This document shows, one piece after another, positions 27,076 to 35,987 of a DNA stretch of 64,000 nt. The stretch covers positions 1 to 64,000 of the forward strand of contig NZ_JACJHR010000012.1 of the NCBI RefSeq assembly GCF_014174495.1, in the 5' to 3' direction. Within the stretch, counting starts at the first letter, position 1; each line of letters starts with the position of its first letter. The position numbers and the translations under genes were made by a program. Under the pieces are notes generated by a model, which worked only from the letters and a program-made list of their open reading frames with translations, was not told where the DNA came from and ran no database searches. The DNA comes from Amycolatopsis echigonensis (GTDB lineage: Bacteria; Actinomycetota; Actinomycetes; Mycobacteriales; Pseudonocardiaceae).

Positions 27076-28400
27076 GCCGGTTTCATCTCCTCGGAAGCCG
27101 AATGGAGTTCTGCTTGGCTGAATGAACCTGACGCGGGGGGAAACTCGACTGCCGCCGCGAAGTGGTCGCGGAGCGCGCTGCGCAGCTGCCACCACCACAC
27201 GGCCGAACCGGTGAGCGTGGCGGCCGCGACGCCCCACTCTGAGCCCGCCGCCCCGCCGAGAACGGCCCCGATCAGGCCGAACACGACGTAACAGGCGGAC
27301 GCGATCAGCTGGGACCGCAAGCTTCGCCGCGCCATCCCGAGCGCGCGCAGCCCGGCGGTCGCCCCGGTGGTGAAGCTCGCGCCGACGACCGCCATGGTGA
27401 CCGCCGGGACCAGCAGCGACGAGCTGTCCCACAGCGAACCGAGCACGAAGCGGCCGGCGTTGTCGGGGACGAACAACCACAACCCGAGTCCCCACACCAG
27501 CGCGGCCGCGGCCTGCGCGGCGCCGAGCGCCACGCAGAAGTGCCACAACCGGTGCGGCGACTGCCGGAGCACCCGCGCCCCCTCGGCGACCGTGACGAGG
27601 GAAAGTCCCATGAGCAGCGCGAGAAACGGCCCGAGCAGCTGTTCGGCCCCGCGCACCGTGCCGACCGCGGCCAGCCCGGAAATCGCGCCCAGCCCGTATG
27701 CCCGCAGCTGCGACGAGCCGCTGTTGCTGACGTTCTCCACGAGATAGCGCACGCCCAGGTCGCGGTGCTCCCGCAGCCATCCGCGCACCCCGCCGAGCCG
27801 CGGCAGCACGCTCGTCTGCACCCAGCCGAACGCCGCCGCGACCCCGGCCGAACAGCCCCACGCCACCAGAAACGCGACCACGGTGTCGTAACGCGCGGCC
27901 AAAACCAGGGCGGGGAACAACGCGACGGCTTGGATCCCGTCGTTGACGAACGCTTTGTACCCGGTGCCCTGCGCGAAGAACCCGAACCGCCAGGCGTCCT
28001 GCACGAGCAGGAACGGCAGTACCACCCCGAGCGCGACGAAGGCGGCGCCGAGCGAACCGCCGACCAGGAGTCCGAAAAGGACACTGACCAGCCCGGAAGC
28101 GACCCCGACCACCAGTGCGGTCCCGACGGCCTGGCCCACCGCGGTCCGCCAGCTCGCCCTGGAGACGCCGGAGAAGCGCACCATCAGCGGGTCGGTGGCG
28201 AGGCCGCGCGAGACGTTGAGAATGACGCCGTAGGTCACCCACGCGATGCTGAACAGGCCGAACGCCGTCGCGCCGAGCGAACGCGCGACGTACAGGCCGA
28301 CCACGAAGTTGGTCAGGCTCGAAACGGCCTGGTCACCGAGGCCCCAGCTGAGCCGTCCCGCCATCGCGCGGACGGCTCGCGAACGCAGGATCGACGGCAC
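27072..28400 (-). CDS. Wzx-like polysaccharide flippase (MATE/MVF superfamily)
   Basis: A 442-residue protein with about 12 to 14 predicted membrane helices, beginning RLSWGLGDQAVSSLTNFVVGLYVARSLGATAFGLFS, the usual start of oligosaccharide flippases. It would flip the undecaprenyl-linked repeat unit for the polymerase at 19994. It ends with a cytoplasmic tail and is 4 bases downstream of the DUF4910 gene. Confidence 0.87.
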   Translation of the reverse strand: MPSILRSRAVRAMAGRLSWGLGDQAVSSLTNFVVGLYVARSLGATAFGLFSIAWVTYGVILNVSRGLATDPLMVRFSGVSRASWRTAVGQAVGTALVVGVASGLVSVLFGLLVGGSLGAAFVALGVVLPFLLVQDAWRFGFFAQGTGYKAFVNDGIQAVALFPALVLAARYDTVVAFLVAWGCSAGVAAAFGWVQTSVLPRLGGVRGWLREHRDLGVRYLVENVSNSGSSQLRAYGLGAISGLAAVGTVRGAEQLLGPFLALLMGLSLVTVAEGARVLRQSPHRLWHFCVALGAAQAAAALVWGLGLWLFVPDNAGRFVLGSLWDSSSLLVPAVTMAVVGASFTTGATAGLRALGMARRSLRSQLIASACYVVFGLIGAVLGGAAGSEWGVAAATLTGSAVWWWQLRSALRDHFAAAVEFPPASGSFSQAELHSASEEMKPA

Positions 28401-28404
28401 GGCC

Positions 28405-29670
28405 TCACCCCTTCAGCAGTCCGGCGGCCTGAAGCGCATCGGCCGCCGCGGCTACGGCGCCGAACGGGAGGTCCGCCCGTTCGGCGATGTCGAGGAGGCT
28501 GTGGTCGCCGTCGGAGAGGCTGAGCACCCACAGCATGGCCAGCTGGGCTTCCTTCGCGTCGCTGCGCCCGCCGAGCGAGTCGTACAGCCCGCGCTTGCCG
28601 AGCTGCGGTTCGCCGTAGGGGCTCAGGTTCACATAGCGGCGGTTGCGGTCCAGCACGGAAAACGCCGTCCGCAGCGTTTCGAGGGTGTCGGCCATCGAGT
28701 CCGGGTCGACGAACGACGGGTTGTCCGCCGAGGTGTGGTACTCCGGATAGCCCGCATACGGCGTGCGCGTGAGCGAGCCGACGCCGAGGTTGAAGCCGGG
28801 GGAGCAGAACTGGCGCTCGTCGTAGCCGTACGGCGAGAAATCGCGGATCTCATGCGGTTTGTCCTTGAGGATGTGCGCGAAGACCCGGTCGATGTCGGCG
28901 TCCCCGCGCCGGCTGCGCTTGTAGGTCAGCGAACCGCGGTCCCCGGCGCAGGCCAGCACGACGCCGTGCTTGACCTGGTCGATGCGCTCGGAATTGCGCG
29001 CCAGCCAGGTGATCGCGCCGATCGTGCCGGGCATGAACAGGAACCGGTAGGTGTAGTAGGGCTTTTCCTCGGCCAGCGCCCGCGCGAGCGCGACGGCGAC
29101 GGCGATGCCGGCGAGATTGTCGTTGGCCAGCGACGGATGGCAGAGGTGGCACGAGACGAGCACCTCGTCGCCCACCTCGCCCGGCACGACGTGCTCGGCG
29201 TAGGTGAGGTGGCCGTCGGTGAGCGCAGAGTCGATTTTGACGTGGTAGTCGCCGTCCGGCAGCGTGTCGAGGACGTCCTGGGAGAGGCAGAAACCCCAGG
29301 TGGGGGAGTAGTAACTGGTGCGGTACGGGATCAACGAAGGCTGCTCGGGCAGCGTGTGCAGGTGCGCGCGCAGTTCGCTCAGGCGGACCACGCGGTCGAC
29401 CGGGACGCTGTAGCCGACCACGTGCAGGTTCGACTTCCGGAAATCGATCACCCGCCGTCCGGAGGAATCCGCGACGAACGCGTCGCGGATGTTCCATTCC
29501 GGCGGCACGGTCCAGTCCAGCACCTCGGTGCCGCTGGGCACCTCGTACCGGTCGAGCGGGAGGTGCTCGCCGATGACGGCCAGGGTCTGCCGTACGCCGT
29601 CGCCGGTGATGCTCCGGCAGAACGGGTACAACCGTTCCACCAGAGCGTGCATCTCGGGCCCCGTGCGCAT
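28405..29670 (-). CDS. DUF4910 (M28-like aminopeptidase-fold) protein
   Basis: A 421-residue protein with a peptidase-like centre: EVLVSCHLCHPSLANDNLAGIA carries the H-x-(C)-HP and ND pairs of M28 metallopeptidase metal sites, and PEYHTSADNPSFVDPDS holds a later HTSxD. A winged-helix-like end (LLDIAERADLPFGAV) follows. Members are repeatedly found in deoxysugar/exopolysaccharide loci beside rfbF and PIG-L genes; the substrate is unknown. Start ATG 29670 overlaps the epimerase stop by one base; an internal ATG lies at 29652. Confidence 0.8.
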   Translation of the reverse strand: MRTGPEMHALVERLYPFCRSITGDGVRQTLAVIGEHLPLDRYEVPSGTEVLDWTVPPEWNIRDAFVADSSGRRVIDFRKSNLHVVGYSVPVDRVVRLSELRAHLHTLPEQPSLIPYRTSYYSPTWGFCLSQDVLDTLPDGDYHVKIDSALTDGHLTYAEHVVPGEVGDEVLVSCHLCHPSLANDNLAGIAVAVALARALAEEKPYYTYRFLFMPGTIGAITWLARNSERIDQVKHGVVLACAGDRGSLTYKRSRRGDADIDRVFAHILKDKPHEIRDFSPYGYDERQFCSPGFNLGVGSLTRTPYAGYPEYHTSADNPSFVDPDSMADTLETLRTAFSVLDRNRRYVNLSPYGEPQLGKRGLYDSLGGRSDAKEAQLAMLWVLSLSDGDHSLLDIAERADLPFGAVAAAADALQAAGLLKG

Positions 29671-30692
29671 CAGGTGTGCCGCAGGGTGGCGTCGACCGCG
29701 CCGGCGGCCTGCCGGTCGCTCAGCCAGTTCAGCCGGGTGAAGCGGCGCTCGAACTGCTCCCGGGTCAGGTTGTTGCGGCGGTAGGCGTCGAACAGTTGCA
29801 GCGCCCCGTCTTTCACGCCCCACTTGCAGTCGAAGGCCGGGACCGCGTCGCGGAACCGGGAGAAATCGACGCGGTACGAACGCGGGTCGGCCCCGGCCTC
29901 GCCGGTGATCCGCAGCTTGGCGCCGGGCACCGCCGCGACGACCTCTTCGGCGATCTCGGCGACCGTCACGTTGTTGCGTTCGGTGCCGATGTTGAACGCC
30001 CGGTTGTGCACGGCTTCGCGCGGGGCCTCGAGAGCGGCGGTGAAGGCGTGCGCGATGTCGTCGGCGTGCACCAGCGGCCGCCACGGCGTGCCGTCGGAAA
30101 GCACGAGAACCTCGCCGGACAGATAGGCGTGGCCGACCAGGTTGTTCAGCACGATGTCGGCGCGCAACCGCGGGGAGAAGCCGAACGCGGTGGCGTTGCG
30201 CATATACACCGGGGTGAAGTCGTCGTCGGCGAGGTCGGAAACCTCGGCCTCCACGCGAACCTTCGACTCGGCGTACGGCGTGACCGGTCGCAGCGGCGCG
30301 TCCTCGTCGACCAGGCCGCTGCCGCCGGAAGCGCCGTAGACGGAGCAGGTCGAGGCGTAGAGGAACCGGGAAACCCCGGCGTCCTTCGCGAGTTTCGCGA
30401 GCTTGACCGACGCGTGGTGGTTGATGTCGTAGGTCAGTTCGGGCGCGAGCGAGCCGAGCGGGTCGTTCGACAGCGCGGCGAGGTGGATCACCGCGTCGAA
30501 GCCCCGCAGGTGTTCGGCTTTCACGTCTCTCAGGTCGACGGCCAGCCCGACCGGATCGCGCGGGGCCGGGCCGAGCACACAAGCCGCGAACAAGCCCGAG
30601 TCGAGGCCGACGACCTCGTGTCCCGCCGCGGCGAGCACCGGCGCCATCACCGTGCCCAGATATCCCGTGTGCCCCGTGAGCAGCACGCGCAT
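29670..30692 (-). CDS. NAD-dependent epimerase/dehydratase
   Basis: A 340-residue extended SDR: cofactor motif TGHTGYLG (6-13), STCSVYG, and the catalytic pair in TPYAESK (Tyr-x-x-x-Lys). Late segments PLVHADDIAHAFTAAL and FNIGTERNNVTVAEIA are typical of sugar-nucleotide epimerases/reductases. It works with the cytidylyltransferase and C-methyltransferase, possibly as a 4-ketoreductase or 4,6-dehydratase-like step. Confidence 0.9.
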   Translation of the reverse strand: MRVLLTGHTGYLGTVMAPVLAAAGHEVVGLDSGLFAACVLGPAPRDPVGLAVDLRDVKAEHLRGFDAVIHLAALSNDPLGSLAPELTYDINHHASVKLAKLAKDAGVSRFLYASTCSVYGASGGSGLVDEDAPLRPVTPYAESKVRVEAEVSDLADDDFTPVYMRNATAFGFSPRLRADIVLNNLVGHAYLSGEVLVLSDGTPWRPLVHADDIAHAFTAALEAPREAVHNRAFNIGTERNNVTVAEIAEEVVAAVPGAKLRITGEAGADPRSYRVDFSRFRDAVPAFDCKWGVKDGALQLFDAYRRNNLTREQFERRFTRLNWLSDRQAAGAVDATLRHT

Positions 30693-30696
30693 GCTT

Positions 30697-31341
30697 TCAG
30701 CCCCTTAGGTCGATGACGAGTTTGTTCGCCTCGAACGCCTCGGCGTAGCGTTCTTGGCATTCGATTCCGCGAATCCGCGCGAGGCCGAGGAAAGCCTCGC
30801 GGTCGTACCACGGCCGGTGCTGCTGAGAGCCGTAGTGCTCGTGCAGCAATTCGATCTTGCGCTGCATGACCTCGTCCGACATCGGCGCGTAAGCGGGCAG
30901 CCGCCCGAGGTCGCCGTCCCATTTGACGATCTCGTAGCCCAGCGTCAGATGCCCGCGGAACACCGTGGGCACGAGCTGAGCCAGCCCGCGGTGGTCCTGG
31001 TGCGCGTCGATGGTGCGGGGCGCGAACACGACGTCCGGATCGGTGCGGCGGCGGAGGTCTTCCAGCGCGTTCTTGGCCTCCTCCCAGTGCGAGGGGAGAC
31101 GGCCGTCCGGCAGTTTGAGCACTGTGACGTTCAGGTCGGCACCCGGGCAGAACGCGGCCAGCGCGGCGCGCTCCTCGGCCTCCCGGTCGGTGCCCCCGCC
31201 GGACAGCACCAGCGCGTCGACCTGAAGGCCGGGACGCTGTCCGCAGATCTCGAGGAGCGTGCCGCCCGCTCCGATGGCGATGTCGTCGCAATGCGCGCCG
31301 AGCACGACGATGCTCTTCAGCTCAGCGCCGAGGCGGATCAT
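30697..31341 (-). CDS. PIG-L family deacetylase
   Basis: A 214-residue zinc-dependent deacetylase of the LmbE/PIG-L family with VLGAHCDDIAIGAGG (the HxDD metal motif) and APRTIDAHQDHRGLA. It removes an N-acetyl group from an amino sugar or conjugate. It overlaps the preceding cytidylyltransferase by 4 bases and sits with an aminotransferase gene, which suggests an amino sugar is handled in this pathway. Confidence 0.9.
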   Translation of the reverse strand: MIRLGAELKSIVVLGAHCDDIAIGAGGTLLEICGQRPGLQVDALVLSGGGTDREAEERAALAAFCPGADLNVTVLKLPDGRLPSHWEEAKNALEDLRRRTDPDVVFAPRTIDAHQDHRGLAQLVPTVFRGHLTLGYEIVKWDGDLGRLPAYAPMSDEVMQRKIELLHEHYGSQQHRPWYDREAFLGLARIRGIECQERYAEAFEANKLVIDLRG

Positions 31342-32126
31342 GCGTGCACCTTTTCGCTTTCCCACAACGCCCAAGGACGGTTGCCGTGCGCGTACGCGGC
31401 GTCGAGTGCGTAGCGTTCCTTGACCGTGTCGGTCGGCTTCCAGAACCCGCGATACGGGTACGCGAGCAGCCGGCCGCGCTTGGCGAGTTCGCCGCAGCCG
31501 TCGGCGACCAGGTCGCCGTTCTCCGGGATGTGGTCGAAAATCTCCTGCCGCAGCACGAAATAACCGCCGTTCTCCCACAGCGGGAGTTCGCTGACCGGCG
31601 TGATCGCGCCGATCCGGCCGCCCTCGTCCATCTCGACGCAGTGGAACGACGACTGCGGCGGCACGACGAGCATCGACGCGCCCGCGTCGCTGCCGGCGAA
31701 CCGTTCGACGATGTTGTCCAGCGGCGCGTCGGTCAGCACGTCGGCGTAGTTGGCGAGGAACATCTCGTCGCCGTCGAGATGGTCGCGCACGCGGCGGAGC
31801 CGTTCGCCGATCGGCGATTCGATGCCGGTCTGCACGAAGGAGATCGTCCAGTCGGCGATGTCGGTGGACAGCAGTTCCGGCTTCCCGCCGCGCAGCACGA
31901 AATCGTTGGACGTCGTTTCCTCGTAGTGCAGGAAGAAGTCCTTGATGTGGTGCGCGCCGTAGCCGAGGCACAGCACGAACTCGGTGTGCCCGAAATGCGC
32001 GTAGTAGCGCATCACGTGCCAGATCAGCGGGCGCGGCCCGACCATCGCCATCGGCTTGGGCACGTCGGACGCCTCGCTGCTGCGCATCCGCATTCCGTAA
32101 CCGCCGCAGAACAGAACGACCTTCAC
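31338..32126 (-). CDS. rfbF: Glucose-1-phosphate cytidylyltransferase-like nucleotidyltransferase
   Basis: A 262-residue nucleotidyltransferase: VVLFCGGYGMRMR at the N-terminus (signature GGxGxR), KPMAMVGPRPLIWHVM, LCLGYGAHHIKDFF, and GFWKPTDTVKER at the end. These match RfbF, which makes CDP-glucose from CTP and glucose 1-phosphate. No CDP-glucose 4,6-dehydratase is recognised next to it. GTG 32126 follows GGGAG and overlaps the methyltransferase stop. Confidence 0.88.
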   Translation of the reverse strand: MKVVLFCGGYGMRMRSSEASDVPKPMAMVGPRPLIWHVMRYYAHFGHTEFVLCLGYGAHHIKDFFLHYEETTSNDFVLRGGKPELLSTDIADWTISFVQTGIESPIGERLRRVRDHLDGDEMFLANYADVLTDAPLDNIVERFAGSDAGASMLVVPPQSSFHCVEMDEGGRIGAITPVSELPLWENGGYFVLRQEIFDHIPENGDLVADGCGELAKRGRLLAYPYRGFWKPTDTVKERYALDAAYAHGNRPWALWESEKVHA

Positions 32127-33361
32127 TGCACTCCCACCTCGACGATTTCCAAGCGCGGAATCGGGAAGACGAGCTTGCCGCCCCACGCGCCGACGTAGGA
32201 AAGCTGCTCGGTCAGTTCGTCCCGCAGGTTCCACGGCAGGACGAGCACGTAGTCCGGCCGGTCGGCCGCGATCCGGTCCGGTTCCACGACCGGGATCCGG
32301 GTGCCGGGCGTGAACCGGCCGTGCTTGTACGGATTGCGGTCCACCGTGTAGGCCAGGAGGTCCGGCCGGATGCCGCAGTGGTTGAGCAGGGTGTTGCCCT
32401 TGCCGGGCGCGCCGTACCCGACGGTCGTTTTCCCGGCTTTCCGGGCGGCGAGGAGAAATTCGAGCAATTCGAGCCGGACGCGGGTGACCCGGTCGGCGAA
32501 TTCGGTGTATCCGGACAGTTCGTGCAGCCCGGCGGCCTTCTCCCGGGCGAGCACGTCGGTCATCCGGGCGCTCGGCTCCCCGGCGACCTCAGCCGGCCGC
32601 GCCCAGAGCCGGATCGACCCGCCGTGCGTCGGCAGGAGTTCGACGTCGACCACGGTCAGCCCGCCGCCCGCCAGTGCCCGCCGCGCGGATTCGACGGTGT
32701 AGTACTGGAAATGCTCGTGGTAGATCGTGTCGTATTGGTTCTTTTCGATCAGCGTGAGCAGATGCTGGACCTCGATCGACACCCAGCCGTCGTCCGCGAC
32801 GAGCGCGCGCAGCCCGCGGGTGAACCCGCGGATGTCCGGGATGTGCGCGTAGACGTTGTTCGCCACGACCAGATCCGCCGGACCGTGTTCGTTGCGTACC
32901 TCCTGGCCGGTGTCCTCGGAGAGGAACGCGGTGTGCGTCGGCACCCCGGCCTCGCGCGCGGCTTGCCCGACGTTCACCGAAGGTTCCACGCCGAGACAAC
33001 GGATTCCGCGCTCCACGACGTGCTTGAGGAGGTATCCGTCGTTGCTGGCGACCTCGACGACGAAAGACCGGTCGGTCAGCCCGAGCCGTTCCACGGCGGC
33101 GTCGGTGAACCGTTTGGCGTGCTCGACCCACGAGGTGGAAAAAGACGAGAAATACGCGTAATCGGTGAAAGTGTCGGCCGGATCGAGCAGCGGCGGGAGC
33201 TGCGCGAGCCAGCATTCGGTGCATACTTCGAGATGCAGCGGGAAAGTCGGTTCGGGTTCGGCGAGCTGCGCGGCGGTCAGGAACCGTTCGCACGGCGGCG
33301 TCGCGCCGAGGTCGACCACGCTGGCGGTTCTTTCCGAACCACAGAGTCGACATGTGGTCAT
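32123..33361 (-). CDS. Sugar C-methyltransferase (TylCIII/EvaC type)
   Basis: A 412-residue protein in three parts: an N-terminal zinc-binding segment (CRLCG, then ATPPCERF and VCTECW), a central SAM-binding methyltransferase domain (VVEVASNDGYLLKHV, with ANNVYAHIPD), and a C-terminal domain with GYGAPGKGNTLLNHCG. This architecture is that of NDP-hexose 3-C-methyltransferases making branched deoxysugars. ATG 33361 is preferred over 33382 because GGAGGA lies 9 bases upstream of it. It is the first gene of the minus-strand operon; the 201 bases upstream hold its promoter, which I cannot define. Confidence 0.9.
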   Translation of the reverse strand: MTTCRLCGSERTASVVDLGATPPCERFLTAAQLAEPEPTFPLHLEVCTECWLAQLPPLLDPADTFTDYAYFSSFSTSWVEHAKRFTDAAVERLGLTDRSFVVEVASNDGYLLKHVVERGIRCLGVEPSVNVGQAAREAGVPTHTAFLSEDTGQEVRNEHGPADLVVANNVYAHIPDIRGFTRGLRALVADDGWVSIEVQHLLTLIEKNQYDTIYHEHFQYYTVESARRALAGGGLTVVDVELLPTHGGSIRLWARPAEVAGEPSARMTDVLAREKAAGLHELSGYTEFADRVTRVRLELLEFLLAARKAGKTTVGYGAPGKGNTLLNHCGIRPDLLAYTVDRNPYKHGRFTPGTRIPVVEPDRIAADRPDYVLVLPWNLRDELTEQLSYVGAWGGKLVFPIPRLEIVEVGVQ

Positions 33362-33562
33362 GTACCAGGCTCCTCCGGTCACGAGCGCGATCTGCGTAGG
33401 GCAGGTCGATCCGCGCCCGGCCGTCGTTACAGCGCGCCGGGAAGCTCACCGGAGTCGATTCGGAACCGAGACAATGACGGCGGCGGAATGCCGCGAGATG
33501 CTGCGACGAACGGGCGGCGGACCGGTGCCAGACGGCGTAGCCGCCACCCGTTCGTCAGCGGA

Positions 33563-34435
33563 TCACAGTTTTTCGGCCGCCGGGATCACCTCGGTGGCGA
33601 ACCGCTCGAGCACCGCCGGGTCCGGGACGCCGTGCGCCCAGCCGGTCGCGACGCTGAATCCGAGTTCCGACAGCCGGCCCAGTTCATCCAGCAGTTGCCC
33701 GGTTTTCTCGCCGTTTTCACCAGTGTCGAGCCGCAGCGAGGCGGTTTTCGTGATCTCGGAGTAGTCGCGGCCGACGTCCTCGCAGTGCTGCTTCAGGACT
33801 TCCAGTTTGCGCGGAAGGTCCGCGTTGGGCAGCAAATTGCAGATGTCGCCGTACTGCGCGACGAACCGCAGCGTTTTCTTCTCGCCGCTGCCCCCGATCA
33901 TGATCGGCGGGTGCGGCCGCTGGATCGGCTGCGGGCTGTTGAGCAATCGCTCGGCGCTGACGTGCGTGCCGGTGAAGGGTTCGTCTCCCTCGGCCCACAT
34001 CTGACGGACGTACCGGAGCGCGTCCTCGAGCTGCTCGAACCGCTCCTTCATCGGCGGGAACCGGAACCCGAGAGCGCGGGATTCCTCCTCGTTCCAGCCC
34101 GCCCCGATGCCGAGGATGGCCCGCCCGCCGGACAGCACGTCGAGCGTCGTCGCCGCCTTCGCGAGCAGTCCGGGGTGCCGGTAGATGACGCCGGTGACGA
34201 GCGTGAGCAGTTTGACGCGCTCGGTGTGCGCGGCGAGAAAGCCGAGCGTGGTCCAGGCTTCCAGCATTTCGTGCTCCGGCGGGCCGTAGCTGGAAATCTG
34301 GAAGAAATGGTCCATTACGGACAGATATTCGAACCCGGCCTCGTCCGCGGTCCGAGCCACCCGTGCCAGGTCCGCGCCGAGCGCCGCCGGGCCGTTGGGC
34401 CAGGTCTGCTGAGCCAGGTGCAACCCGAGTTTCAT
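33563..34435 (-). CDS. LLM-class F420-dependent oxidoreductase
   Basis: A 290-residue luciferase-like (TIM-barrel) oxidoreductase: MKLGLHLAQQTWPN, DEAGFEYLSVMDHFFQ, LLTLVTGVIYRHP, GRAILGIGAGWNEEE and PIMIGGSGEKKTLRF. F420 is the usual cofactor of this group in actinobacteria. The ATG start overlaps by 4 bases the stop of a shortened paralogue, so the two are translated together. Confidence 0.92.
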   Translation of the reverse strand: MKLGLHLAQQTWPNGPAALGADLARVARTADEAGFEYLSVMDHFFQISSYGPPEHEMLEAWTTLGFLAAHTERVKLLTLVTGVIYRHPGLLAKAATTLDVLSGGRAILGIGAGWNEEESRALGFRFPPMKERFEQLEDALRYVRQMWAEGDEPFTGTHVSAERLLNSPQPIQRPHPPIMIGGSGEKKTLRFVAQYGDICNLLPNADLPRKLEVLKQHCEDVGRDYSEITKTASLRLDTGENGEKTGQLLDELGRLSELGFSVATGWAHGVPDPAVLERFATEVIPAAEKL

Positions 34436-34839
34436 GCCAACTCCTTCACCGCGGGAATGATGTCTTGCGCGAAAATCTCGATCCGGTCCCGGTCGAGCCC
34501 GCCGGGCAGCGGGCCGATCACGGCCTGCACACCAAGCCGGTGCAGCCGTTGCGCCTCGGCGAGAGACTCGCCGGTCTTCTCCCCGGACGGAGCGAGGTCC
34601 AGGTAGTGGTAAACGGTCTTGGCGCCCCCGCCGACCATGATCGGCGGCCGCTGCGGGGGTTGCGGGCTGTTGAGCAGTCGTTCGGCGGTGAAATGCTTGC
34701 TGGAGAACGGTTTGGCGCTCACCGCGAGATAAGCGAACCCGGCGTCGTCCGCTGCCCGCACCGCCTCGGCCAGCTCCACGCGGAGCGCGGCGGTCCCTCC
34801 CGGCAGGGTGAAGCCGGGGACCTGGAGACCAAGTTCCAT
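34432..34839 (-). pseudogene. Internally deleted LLM oxidoreductase paralogue
   Basis: About 135 residues. The first 35 or so (MELGLQVPGFTLPGG...DDAGFAYLAVSA) match the start of the neighbouring enzyme; then the frame jumps to KHFTAERLLNSPQPPQRP, its residue 165 region, and after GGGAKTVYHYLDLAPSGEKTGE jumps again to the C-terminal stretch ending IIPAVKELA. Two in-frame deletions have removed most of the barrel, so it cannot be an enzyme on its own. The frame is intact and coupled to the next gene, so it may still be translated. ATG 34839 or GTG 34848. Confidence 0.75.
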
Positions 34840-34878
34840 ACCCGACACCGTATACCTGGAGTAACTTCATGCGAGCGG

Positions 34879-35841
34879 TCAGAAATCGCGCACGATGGTG
34901 ACCGTGCCGTGCAGCGGATCGGTCACGTACACCGTGCGCGTCCGCTGATCCACCGCCACGTCGCCCGGATTCACGCCGAGGCTCAGCTCGCCGGTGAGGG
35001 TTTCGGTTCGTCCGTCCACACGGGACAGTCCATTTTGCCCGCCGTTGGTGTACACGACGTCGCTGCCCTGATGCACCGCGAGCGACGACGCCTCGCTGCG
35101 CAACAGCACAGTCTTGACCTGCGCCTTCGCTGATCCGTCCACAATGGACAAATGGTGGATCGCCGAATTCGCCACGAACACCGAGCCGCTCAGTTCGTGG
35201 ACGCCGATGCCGGTCGGAGAAGCGCCCACCGGGACGCTCGCGGTGAAGGCCCCCGCGTCGAGGTCGCAGATCTCGACCGAGTTCGTGGTCGGGCTGGTGC
35301 AATAGGCGCGTCGCCGGCCGCGGTCGAGCGCGATCCCGGCGAGGCCCGGCTTCGGCGCGGGCAGCAGGTCCTGCTGCGTGAGACTGATGCTGTCGAGCAC
35401 CGCGAACGTGCCGGTCTTGCCGCTCACCGCGTACACGAGGTTGGCCTGGGGATCGATCGCGAGCGCCGACGCACCCGCGCCCGCGCTCACGACGCTCAGC
35501 AACCGGTGCGTCTGGCTGTCGAAGGCGAGCACCGTGCCGCCGGGCGGATTGGCGACGTAGATCCGGTCGGTGTCCACCGCGACGTCGCTCGGCTGCCCGC
35601 CCACCGCGAGCGCGGACACGACCCGTCCCGCGTCCGGATCGAGGACGAGAACCGCGCCGGACGCCTGGTCGGCCGCGTAGACCAGTCCGGTGACCGGACT
35701 CACCGCAAGAGCCGAAAGCGTGCCGCCGACCTGCACACTGCTGACCCGCTCGGCTGCCGTCGCCGCGCCGCCCGCCATTGCCGCCGCACCCGCGCTGACC
35801 AGGCCGAACAGTGCTCGCCGGGAGATCTGGGAACCTCGCAT
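34879..35841 (-). CDS. Exported seven-bladed beta-propeller (YncE/NHL-like)
   Basis: A 320-residue protein with a twin-arginine signal (SRRALFGLVSAGAAAMAGG) and then repeated blade motifs of about 40 residues (SALAVSPVTGLVYAADQASG, SDVAVDTDRIYVANPPGG, SALAIDPQANLVYAVSG, GIALDRGRRRAYC and so on). This is the YncE-like surface propeller fold. No catalytic residues are expected; ligand unknown. Single-gene unit, divergent from the htpX-like gene with a 146-base gap. Confidence 0.88.
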   Translation of the reverse strand: MRGSQISRRALFGLVSAGAAAMAGGAATAAERVSSVQVGGTLSALAVSPVTGLVYAADQASGAVLVLDPDAGRVVSALAVGGQPSDVAVDTDRIYVANPPGGTVLAFDSQTHRLLSVVSAGAGASALAIDPQANLVYAVSGKTGTFAVLDSISLTQQDLLPAPKPGLAGIALDRGRRRAYCTSPTTNSVEICDLDAGAFTASVPVGASPTGIGVHELSGSVFVANSAIHHLSIVDGSAKAQVKTVLLRSEASSLAVHQGSDVVYTNGGQNGLSRVDGRTETLTGELSLGVNPGDVAVDQRTRTVYVTDPLHGTVTIVRDF

Positions 35842-35987
35842 CGCTCACCTGCCCCGGTCGGTTGAGTTGCCCGCCGACCCTAACTCGGACAAGGATCAGG
35901 GTAAGGAACTTCGGATCCCCCGATCGCGTTGTTTCCAGTGAGTAACCATCCTGCGGCAGCTGCCAGAGCGGACGGAGGCGAGCGCAC

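Noticed and set aside
26122..28242. 706-codon minus-strand open frame
   Set aside because: Only residues from ATG 27075 form the GT2 enzyme. The upstream part overlaps the flippase in a shadow frame.
33563..33998. Further open frames antisense to the LLM and methyltransferase genes
   Set aside because: They have Arg/Gly/Pro-rich composition, no ribosome binding sites, and mirror the codon structure of the real genes.
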